From Bacteroidota bacterium (lineage in GTDB: Bacteria; Bacteroidota; Bacteroidia; NS11-12g; UBA9320), in NCBI GenBank assembly GCA_947468275.1, contig CANIKO010000007.1:62001-126000 (forward strand): a DNA stretch of 64,000 nucleotides, read 5' to 3'. This document shows, one piece after another, positions 52,399-62,200 of the stretch. The notes beneath the pieces were generated by a model that saw only the letters and a list, made by a program, of their open reading frames with translations, had not been told where the DNA came from and ran no database searches. Position numbers and translations under genes: made by a program. The stretch's first letter is position 1; each line of letters opens with the position of its first letter.

Positions 52399-52860
52399 AT
52401 GAATTACAAATTCTTTTTAATAGGAATTGTTCTTAGCAGTATTTTTCTTACTAATTGTCAAAAATGTGAGGTTTATGATAACCCCCCTTTATATCTAAAT
52501 TTTAGAATAATTGATAAAAACAGTTCTATGGACTTACTTTATTCAAAAAAATATAGTCTGGATTCCATTCAGGTTTATTCGATAGAAAATAACCTTATTC
52601 ATAGAATAAAACTCGAGTTGCAAGTTGACACGGTAAATGAGAGAGTTATCATTGGTTCCTCAGACTGGATTCAAAAAAGTTTGGCGGGGCAAAAAGACTA
52701 CTTCTTAAAACTTAACAATGCAGATATTGACACTGTTATATTTAATGTGGAAGAAACAGGCGATAAATGCAATTCTGCTGAACAGATTAAAAATTTTGAG
52801 ATTAATAGCGTTGAGCTTTCGCATACCGAAATGAGTTTATATGGCGTTTATAAAAAATAA
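52399..52860 (+). CDS. Small lipoprotein of unknown function
   Basis: 153 residues from the ATG at 52399 (an upstream TTG at 52390 is possible but unneeded). Lipobox IFLTNC (Cys20), followed by QKCEVYDNPPLYLNF. The remainder looks beta-rich (YLNFRIIDKNSSMDLLYSKKYSLDSIQVYS, VNERVIIGSSDW) and includes IDTVIFNVEETGDKC, a pattern seen in several uncharacterised Bacteroidota lipoproteins. No catalytic residues recognised. Isolated, convergent with the MBL-fold gene 8 bp away. Confidence 0.68.
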   Translation: MNYKFFLIGIVLSSIFLTNCQKCEVYDNPPLYLNFRIIDKNSSMDLLYSKKYSLDSIQVYSIENNLIHRIKLELQVDTVNERVIIGSSDWIQKSLAGQKDYFLKLNNADIDTVIFNVEETGDKCNSAEQIKNFEINSVELSHTEMSLYGVYKK

Positions 52861-52868
52861 TTTTTCTC

Positions 52869-53858
52869 CTAGAATTTTATCACCTCCCCAAACCTTGCAA
52901 TTTTAAACCCTTGTTTAATTACAAACTTACTTTGTTTGCTTTTTGGATTCAATAATGGATTGGTATGATTAAAATGAATAAAGTAAATTTTACTTTTTTC
53001 AGATGCTGGCAAACCTTTAAAAAGCTCCATGCTTTCAATTACAAACGGATGCGGTATGTCAGAAATCTTGCGGGAGCTAATTTCATTTCCATCGTAAAAT
53101 GTGGCATCAATAAAGGCATAATCCACTTTGGCTATCTCCTCAATTATATTCTTTTGCCAAATGCTCCACTTATTAATATCTGGAATAAATAAAGCGGTTT
53201 TATTAGGTCCAATAATTTTATAACCCACTGTTTCTGAAAATTCATCGCGATGAGGAACAGTGAAAGGAACAATGGAAAAATTGCTGCTTAAGTTTAAAAT
53301 GGAATCATTTTTTAAAGGTTTTAATAAACTGTTTTTTTGCAATACCAACTGACTCCAAGGCCCGTTGGCTTCCAAATACGATTTCATGCGCGGCATAACA
53401 TATACAGGAACTTCTTTGGCCCCCATTGCCTCTTTTCCCAAATACATCAGCCCGGCATAATGACCAATATGGGCGTGGGTTATAAAAATACCATCAGGTG
53501 TTTCGTCTTCCTGAAATTTTGAAGATTTTTTCAGTAGTTTAAGTTGAGTTGAAATATCCGGTGTGGCTTCAATCAACCAAGTTTGTTTATTTTCTGAATC
53601 AATTAATCCCAGCGAAACCACCTTGCGACTTGGGTCAGGTGTTTCAAAAAGGTTTTTGCAACAGTTTTTTTTACACCCGATATGAGGCGAACCACCGTCT
53701 TGCAAGGTACCTAAAATAATAAGGACAGCTTTTGTATTTTCAACTTCACGGGTTGTTGCTTTCTGTTTACTGCAGGAAGCAACAACCATAAAGAGTATTA
53801 AAAAATAAGATAAATATTTTAATCGTTTGATTTTACTCACTGGTAGCCGTAGCTGCAT
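52869..53858 (-). CDS. MBL-fold metallohydrolase lipoprotein, PqqB-like
   Basis: 329 residues. Lipobox VVASC (Cys29). The core resembles the beta-lactamase-fold PqqB/phosphoribosyl-phosphodiesterase branch: IILGTLQDGGSPHIGC (residues 47-62), a cysteine cluster GCKKNCCK (61-68), ITHAHIGHYAG (H128, H130, H133; the usual Asp is Gly132), TVPHRDEFSETVGY, ALFIPDINKW and IYFIHFNHTNPLL. The loss of the Asp suggests altered metal binding. The only plausible ATG lies inside the end of the EF-G-like gene (26-bp overlap), so it is coupled to it. Substrate unknown. Confidence 0.8.
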   Translation of the reverse strand: MQLRLPVSKIKRLKYLSYFLILFMVVASCSKQKATTREVENTKAVLIILGTLQDGGSPHIGCKKNCCKNLFETPDPSRKVVSLGLIDSENKQTWLIEATPDISTQLKLLKKSSKFQEDETPDGIFITHAHIGHYAGLMYLGKEAMGAKEVPVYVMPRMKSYLEANGPWSQLVLQKNSLLKPLKNDSILNLSSNFSIVPFTVPHRDEFSETVGYKIIGPNKTALFIPDINKWSIWQKNIIEEIAKVDYAFIDATFYDGNEISSRKISDIPHPFVIESMELFKGLPASEKSKIYFIHFNHTNPLLNPKSKQSKFVIKQGFKIARFGEVIKF

Positions 53859-55962
53859 AATGTGCTTTTAATAAATCGTCCTGAATATTTTGAGGCACAT
53901 GACTATATCCAGAAAATTTATTGCTAAATGAACCTTTGCCTTGAGTCATGGAGCGCAAGGTAGTAGAATATTGGAATAATTCCGCCTGAGGGGTTTTAGC
54001 CTTTATTACCTGATAATGGCCAGCCCCTTCCATACCCAAAATCACAGACCTTCTTCCTTGAAGGTCGGTAATTATATCGCCCATGAGATCTTCAGGAACT
54101 TGCACTTCCAAATCCTGAATGGGTTCTAACAAACGTGGACTTGCATTCAAAAATGCTTCTTTAAACGCATGACCTCCGGCTATTTTAAAGGCAATATCAT
54201 TGGAATCAACAGGGTGCATTTTACCATCGTATACCATCACTCTTATATCACGGGCATACGAACCTGTAATCGGGCCGCTTTCCATGACTTCCATAATTCC
54301 CTTTTTAATAGAAGGCAAAAATCTCATATCAATCACCCCACCAACGATACAGTTATAAAAAATCAATTTACCACCCCAAGGCAAAGCTATTTCTTCTTTC
54401 CCCCTAAGTTGAAATCCCTGTGGCTCAGGCATTCCTTCGATAAATGGTTCTATTTTTAAATGCACCTCACCGTATTGGCCTGAACCACCTGATTGTTTTT
54501 TATGCCGATAGCTAGCAGTGGCTGAGCGTTGTATAGTTTCGCGATACGAAATTTTTGGAGCCACAAATTCTACTTCTACTCCATATTCATGATTTAATAT
54601 CCATTCTACAATTGAAAGATGAAGTTCACCCTGACAGCCAATTAACAATTGTCTCACTTCGCTGTTAAAAGATACCTGAACGGTAGGATCCTGACTATGG
54701 ATTTTGCGCAGCACCTCACTCATCCGTTCTTCATCTTTTTTATTTACAGCACTTATGGCCTTAAGTATTCTTGGTTCTGGAAACTGTATCGGCTGAATGG
54801 TTATCTTTTTTTGTGCGGAATGAAGAGTATCGTTGGTTTCTGTTTGTTTTAGTTTTAGCGCAGCTCCAATATCACCAGAACTTAGTTTTAAAACTGGTTC
54901 ACGCTTATTACCATCCATTATAAACAGTTGATTGATGGTTTGCTCATCGCCGGTTCGCGAGTTTATTACTTTATCACCGGGTTTTACTTCACCCGATTTT
55001 ACTTTAAAAAAACTTACCTGACCCAAGTTGGCTTCAAACAAGGTTTTAAAAACAAACAAGGCCACCGGCTTGGTTGGGTCACTTTTTATTTCATCTCCTT
55101 CTAGGCTTTGCTCAGGTTTAAGTTCAGATGCAGCAGGAGCAACATTATCAATAAATCCCATCAATCGGCCGCTTCCCATATCTTTTAATGCCGATACACA
55201 GAAGATAGGAAATAATTCGTGATGCAACATTCCTTGTTTTATTCCTTCGCGCATTTCCTCCTCGTTAAGTGTTCCTTTTTCAAAGAAAAGCTCCATAAGC
55301 TGTTCGTCATTTTCGGCTGCTTTTTCTACCAATTCATTGTGTAATGCTTCTGCTTTTTCAAGTTCTTCTTTAGGAATTGGCAGCTTTTCAGGTTTGCCGC
55401 CATCGGGTCCAAATTTGTAAACTTTCATTTTCAATACATCCACTATGGCCCAATCTCCTTTTATTTTAATTGGGTACTGCATCAGCATTGCATTTTTCCC
55501 AAACGCATTTTTTATGGATTGATAACTATCTTCAAAATTGGCATTAGGGTGATCAATCTGGTTTATAACAAAAAGGGTGGGTTTCCCCATCCTGTCAATA
55601 TAATTCCAAATAATTTCGGTACCCACTTCCACGCCATGCACTGCATTGACAACCATGGCCACTGTATCGGCAATTCGCATGGTACTTGCTATCTCTCCTA
55701 TAAAGTCATCTAAACCAGGAGTGTCAATCAAATTTATTTTATAATTTCTCCATTCGGTATGCAGTGGGGTTGCAAAAATGGTAGTTTCCCTGTCCTGCTC
55801 CACCTGATGATAATCGGATACGGTATTTTTGGCTTCAACTGCGCCCCGGCGGTTAATTATACCCGCCTCAAAAAGCATAGTTTCTGCCAAGGTAGTTTTA
55901 CCACATTTATGCGCGCCAACCAATGCTAAATTTTTGATGTGTTTTTCGTCATATTCTTTCAT
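53833..55962 (-). CDS. EF-G-like translational GTPase (second EF-G paralogue type)
   Basis: 709 residues from ATG 55962 (MKEYDEKHIKNLALVG); an earlier in-frame ATG at 56013 adds a non-conserved leader. G1 GAHKCGKTT (16-24), switch I region RETTIFATP, G3 IDTPGLDD, G4 INQID in place of the usual NKxD. It has domains II-V, with SYRETIQRSATASYRHKKQSGG in domain IV and AMDVEV-like EFVAPKIS before it, ending MTQGKGSFSNKFSGYSHVPQ. This divergent group differs from housekeeping FusA and includes stress or paralogous factors of uncertain role. It is upstream of, and overlaps, the MBL lipoprotein gene. Confidence 0.88.
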   Translation of the reverse strand: MKEYDEKHIKNLALVGAHKCGKTTLAETMLFEAGIINRRGAVEAKNTVSDYHQVEQDRETTIFATPLHTEWRNYKINLIDTPGLDDFIGEIASTMRIADTVAMVVNAVHGVEVGTEIIWNYIDRMGKPTLFVINQIDHPNANFEDSYQSIKNAFGKNAMLMQYPIKIKGDWAIVDVLKMKVYKFGPDGGKPEKLPIPKEELEKAEALHNELVEKAAENDEQLMELFFEKGTLNEEEMREGIKQGMLHHELFPIFCVSALKDMGSGRLMGFIDNVAPAASELKPEQSLEGDEIKSDPTKPVALFVFKTLFEANLGQVSFFKVKSGEVKPGDKVINSRTGDEQTINQLFIMDGNKREPVLKLSSGDIGAALKLKQTETNDTLHSAQKKITIQPIQFPEPRILKAISAVNKKDEERMSEVLRKIHSQDPTVQVSFNSEVRQLLIGCQGELHLSIVEWILNHEYGVEVEFVAPKISYRETIQRSATASYRHKKQSGGSGQYGEVHLKIEPFIEGMPEPQGFQLRGKEEIALPWGGKLIFYNCIVGGVIDMRFLPSIKKGIMEVMESGPITGSYARDIRVMVYDGKMHPVDSNDIAFKIAGGHAFKEAFLNASPRLLEPIQDLEVQVPEDLMGDIITDLQGRRSVILGMEGAGHYQVIKAKTPQAELFQYSTTLRSMTQGKGSFSNKFSGYSHVPQNIQDDLLKAHYAATATSE

Positions 55963-56221
55963 ATTTCTACATTTTAATTCATTCATGTATAAAACTGTTG
56001 AAGCAAACGACAATGCCTCAACTTGAGCAATTCATTACATCAAAGGAAAATAAAAATTTGGACATACAAAACCTTTTTAGGAGCGAAAAAACTGAATTAT
56101 ATCAGTTTTAATACTCAACTTTAGTCCGCCGACAAATTTTATTTAAAAAGATGGTTGGGTTAAAAATATACTTAGTAAAAGTGTTGGAAAATTTGATTAG
56201 GCCAGCTCTGAGAAGTTCGAT

Positions 56222-59200
56222 TTATCGGATTAATATAAACATTCCCGATTCGGTCATTTTTATATAATGGTTGCTGCTCGTGTAGGAATAAGTAACATGT
56301 ATTAAATAATTACCTAATTGTACCATTTCCCCTTTATAAGTTCCATCCCAACCTTCGTCGGATTCGTTGCCTTCAAATAATAATTCACCCCAGCGACTAA
56401 ATATCTGATATTTCATTTCACCCACATCATAAATCAGTGGTTTAAATCGGTCGTTTAGCCCGTCGTGGTTAGGAGTAAAAGCTGTCGGTAAGAAGAAACG
56501 ACAATTAATATCGCGAAATAGGACTTGAATAGAATCGCTTTTTTTGCCACAAATATTTGTGGCTGTCACCGAATAAATTCCTGGCTTTATGACCCTTAGA
56601 TAAGAATTTGTGCTTCCATCATTCCATATTACTTTTGACTGCCATGAATTAACCACCAAAGTCAGAACTTCATATTTACAGAGTGTGGTATCATTACCTA
56701 AATCAACTTTAGGCCCTGGATAAACATTAGTTACCTGGCTACTACTATCGGTGCAACCATTCACAGTCACAACATATTTCACCGTATCTTCCCAAAGTAT
56801 TATAGGATTATAAATATCGGATTGAATATTTTTACCATAATAAGTGCCCCCTAAAGTAACTGGTTTGAAATTATAAGGTCCTGTTAACTCGCAATAATAT
56901 TTATTTAAGAGTTCAAATTTTGGATTGGGCATTGGTTTTACATAAACCATTCTCTTAACTGTATCGCCGCACCCTTTTATAGAATTGGCTATGAGCGTGA
57001 TGGTTTTGTAACCTGGTGTTCCAAATATATGATTTGCAACTTTTGTAGTTTGCTGGCTTTCATTGTTAATGTTCCAATTGAATAAGTTTAGGCCTAAGGA
57101 ATCGTAACTCAGATCGTTAAATTGGTAATTATTTTGAAACAGACATTGGGCACTGTCATTCACATCAAACCATGCCTTGGGTTTGGGATAAATACGAATT
57201 TTATTTGTGAAACTATCTACACAACCACTATCGGTAGTGGTTTGAAGAATTATGGTATAAATACCGGAACGAGGATAAGTACTACTTGCCTGTTGCTGGA
57301 TGGATGTTTTTCCATTCCCAAGATTCCAAAGAACACCCTTTATTTGGCCAGTAATTACCTTACTCGTATTTGTAAAAAGATAATTCTGCTGGTTTATACA
57401 CTGATCACTATCGTTGGTTTTATAGGAAGTTTTGGCATTTGGATTTACTATAATAGTTTGACTCATCGAATCTTTACAACCATAATCCGAGGTTATGATT
57501 AATTTGGGTATATAATTTCCAATTGTTTTGTAAATATGTTTTGAATTGAGAGAAGTTATTGTGTCTAAATCTCCAAAACACCATTTGGAAGTCATAGTTC
57601 CTAAGGCGAGAACAGTTTTATTGGTAAAGATAAAGTTTTGAATTCGGAAACATTGGCCGGGATCATTTACGGCAAAATCTACTTTGGGCATAGCAGCAAC
57701 GGTAATTACTTTAAAAATACTATCCACGCATCCTAAGTCTGACAGGGAAGTTAAGGCCACATTATAATTTCCAAATTTCGAATAACTGTGTTTTACATTC
57801 ACGGCATTATTTTTACCTCCATCCCCAAAAAACCAGATGTAGGAAAGGGTTCCGTAGTTAATTAATGATTTATTTGTAAAATAATAGGCATTTTGAAACA
57901 AGCATTGAATAGAATCATCAATAGCAAAATTGACAATTGGCTTAGGATATACATCCACTATTTTTTGTACTGAATCTTTACATCCTTTATTGCTGGTTTC
58001 TGTTAGCAATACTTTATACACGGTATCCTTCAAATATTGTATAACAGGGTTGGCAAGAACAGAGATATTCCCATCGCCAAATTTCCAAAGATGCTGAATA
58101 ATTCCAACGGGAATGGTGCTGTTATTTTTAAATACGAAACTTTGACTGTTGATGCATTGGCCGGTATCATTTACTGCAAAGGAAACGGCCGGCATGGGGT
58201 CAGCTCGCACCAGTTTTTTCAATGAATCGATACATCCATTACCTGAAATGGCCGATAAGGTGACTACATAATTACCAAAGGCAAAATAACGGTGTGATGA
58301 ATTTAAATTCGTATTTGTAGCAATATCACCAAATTTCCATTGATAGGTTAAGCTTCCTTTACGAATGTTGCTAACATTTGTAAAAACAAAATTATTTTGT
58401 TTCAAACATTGATCAGTATCATTAATTGTGAAAAGAGGGAATGGCTTGGAATAAACTTCTATCATTTTAGAAATGGAATCCTTACAGCCCCTATCTGAGG
58501 TTTGAACAAGTTTAATAACATGAAAAGTGTCGCGGACAAACGTTTTATTTACCGTTGATAGATTTGAGAATGTAGTATCATCAAAAACCCATTTCCGCGT
58601 TAAAGTTCCAGTTGCAACAGCACTGTTATCTTTTAAAATAAACTTTTGATCATTGAGACATTGGGTCGTATCATTAATTGTAAAATTTGGAACAGGCATG
58701 GGATCCACAATTACAAAAGTGATAGCAGAATCAATACACCCAAAGTTAGAGGTTGATTTTAACAAGACATTAAATCCTCCAAAGTTTTTATAACTATACG
58801 ATGGCGAATTAACATTGGAAACTCCTGTATCTCCAAATTTCCATTGGTAGGTGAGAGAACCTGAAGCAATCGTAGAATTATTTGTAAAAATAAATTTATT
58901 TTGTCGAATGCATTGTTCCTTCTTGTTAACTGAGAATACGGGAACAGGCATAGGATATACAACCACAGTAGAAGAAACAGAATCAGTACAACCATAATTA
59001 CTAACGGGAATCAAAGTAACCTTATACGTACCATAGGTAAAATAATTATTAGAAGCATTACTTGAAATTTGTGATCTACCATCTCCAAAACGCCATGTTT
59101 GAGTGAAGGAGCCGGCTGCAATTTTAGTCTTATTAGTAAAAATAAAATTATTACCATACAAACATTGGTCAGGATCATTTGTACTAAAGGCAACTATTGG

Positions 59201-62200
59201 TTTGTAATAAACCTGAACTGAAAGCGATCCAGAATCCGAGCAGCCAAAATTAGAAACTTCTGTTAACCAAACTGTGTAAGTCTTTGCATAAGGGAAATTC
59301 TTAGTAGGATTGCTGATGAAACTGCTCGTGCTGTCTCCAAATTTCCAAACTCGTGAAAGACTTCCATAACTAATGCTACTATTATCAGTAAATTGAAATT
59401 TTTGATTATTAATGCACCCGTTACTAAAATTTATGTTAGGTTTAGCCATAGGCATTGGGTAAACAACCAATGTTTGGACTAATGAATCCAAACAACCTAA
59501 GGCTGAAAGCGAAACAAGTTTTACAGTATAGGTTCCAAAATTTGTATAACTATGTTGGGGGCTTATCTGAACAGACGTATTACCATCCCCAAAAAACCAT
59601 TTGTAACTCTGGCTACCTGATGATATTTTACTGCTATTGGTGAATTTAAAGATATTGCCTTTTAAACATTGTAAAGAATCATCAATCTTAAAGGCGGCCA
59701 AGGGCATCGGATAAATCACTGCCTTTTTGCGAACGGTATCCTTACAATTATTCACACTTGTTTCTCGAAGCATTGCGGTATAGGTTCCAGGTGATACATA
59801 ACTGTGCGTTGCATTCATTCCGTTGAAAGTAGTATTATCACCAAACTCCCAGTTGGAGGTTAAACTTCCCCAAGCTATTTTACTAGTATTTGTAAAACTA
59901 AAACCATTTGCATTTAAACATTGAGTAGAATCATTTATTTTAAAATTGGCGGCAGGCATTGGCCAAAGCCTGACTAATGCTGCAGCGGTGTCCTTGCATC
60001 CAAAATTTGAAGTCAATAGCAATTGAGGGTTAAAAATCCCTGTATCCTTGTAGTGATAAGATGCAGGATCTTTTGTTGAAGTGTCTCCGTTTCCAAACTT
60101 CCAAAGTCGAGTAAAAGTGCCTTCGGCGATTTTACCTAAGTCGCCAAATGAATAAAGATTGTATCGACTGCATTGATTGTTTTGATTAATTGAAAACTTG
60201 ACAATTGGCATAGCAAAAATCCTCACGGAATCATAAGTCGTATCTCTGCAGTTAAATCCGGATATTGAAATGAGCCGGATTTTAAATCTACCAAAATTCC
60301 CATATCGGTAATTAAAACTTGCTAACGTTGAAGAATCTAAATTTCCCAAATTCCATTTTGGAGACAGCGAACCGGTGAGTATTTTGCTTGAATCAGTAAA
60401 CGAGTACAAGTGATATTTAAAACACTGTTGCGCTTGATTTATCTTTATTTTTGATACTGGATTAGGATAAATAATAGTTGTTTTAACAAGAGAATCCGTG
60501 CACCCCCATTTTGTTTTTAAAACTAATTTAACATTGAAATTACTTGGGTTACTAAAAGTATGATTTGTGTTCCAAGAGTTGGAAGAATTTCCATCACCAA
60601 AATTCCATATCCAGGACTTTAAAGTATCCTTACTTGTTGACGAATTTGTATATACTACATTAATATTATGGCAAACGTTGGTAAAGCTAAATTTTGGATT
60701 GGGATTACTATGAACTGTATAATATCTTGCTATACTATCGGAACAACCCGCAACATTGGTAACCTTTAATTTTACTAAATAGGTTTTATCAAGGCTGTAT
60801 AATCTCGAAGGATTTTTTAAATTAGATTGACTGCCATCCCCAAAATCCCATTTCCATAAATAGATTTTATCATTGTATGTAAACGTTGAGTCTTTAAATA
60901 AACTAAATGCGCCTAAACAACTTTGTTTAAAACTAAAATTTGCAAAAGGAGTCATCGATACAACTACGATTTGCACCAATGAATCTTCACACCCATGATT
61001 GCTAAAATTTTTAAGTACCACTCTATAATGTCCAGTATCAGAATAGGTATGGGTAGGATTATTAGTAACAGAACTTGTACCGTCGCCAAAAAACCATTTA
61101 ACTGAGACGATAACTCCTGTACTAATGGTGCTAGCATTTGTAAACGTAGTGGTTGAATTAGAACAGTTTGTAATCCACGTAAATTTTGGTTTGGGCAATT
61201 CCCAAACAGTCACCATCCTCTTAAAACTATTACTTGTATCGGGGTAAATATCTTCACATACCCTTGAAGCGCCGTTCTTTGTAAATAATCCCCTTGCAAC
61301 TAATTGAGGATAAAAATCGCCATGCCCCTTATATTTAAATGAGACATTACTGTCTTTATCCGTTGCAAAAGTACCATTTGAGATATCCCTAAATTGCCAA
61401 GAATAATTGGTAGCATAACCACTATTATTTTTAAAGGTAATTTTTAAAGGTTCACATCCAATAGTATCACCAACAAAATCAAAATGTGCCATTGGGCCTA
61501 CCAAAACAAGGTCTTTGGTTATGGAGTCTTTACAACCAAAAACATTGGTAACTTTTAGTTTTATTTTATAATCGCCAGTAGCGAAAAACCGTTTTGGATT
61601 TGGTAAATAAACTTGAGCGTAAGACGGCCCAAAATCCCATTCCCAAGTTTTTACAAAATCGCCTTTTAAACCTTTCATAACAGAAGAATCCATGGTAGTT
61701 GAAAGTGTTTTGAAGTCAATGGCCTGTGCACATAATACTGAATCGAATGGCAATAAAAAATCCGCATAAACACCCGAAATATTTACGGAATTAAATTTAG
61801 AAAGCGTATCCCAACAGCCGATGCTATCGCTTACAGCCATAGAGATTTTATAAGTCCCAGGATAAGGATAGCTAATTTTAGGATTTGCTCCTAAATTTTG
61901 AAATCCATTACCATCTCCCAAATCATATTTCAATTGCTCTTTCCCCACTAAAGACCTCTGCGGATCACTCCAATAACGATAAGCTCCCGAAATTGTATCA
62001 TAATATCGGTTGAATTCAAATAATTGCAAGGAATCATTAACACATTTAAGGTTTGAAGAAACTAAAAAGTTTTTGTGAACCCCTATATTAATTAATATCG
62101 AAGAGTCAATACCGAAACAACCGTTGGGATGTATAACAGTTAATTTTATTCGGTATTTACCAGCTTTAAAAATATGAGAAACGGAATGTTGGTTTGTTGT

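Noticed and set aside
53833-56013. Longer EF-G-like start at 56013
   Set aside because: The 17 extra residues are not part of the G domain, and the ATG at 55962 directly precedes the conserved sequence.
56014-56221. Possible small gene or RNA between the EF-G-like and giant PKD genes
   Set aside because: Only A/T-rich sequence without a credible ORF, hairpin with T run, or conserved motif.
57290-60720. Regular repeat spacing that could suggest a CRISPR or satellite array
   Set aside because: The period is about 250 bp, fully coding in one frame and explained by PKD modules; no short direct repeats with unique spacers.
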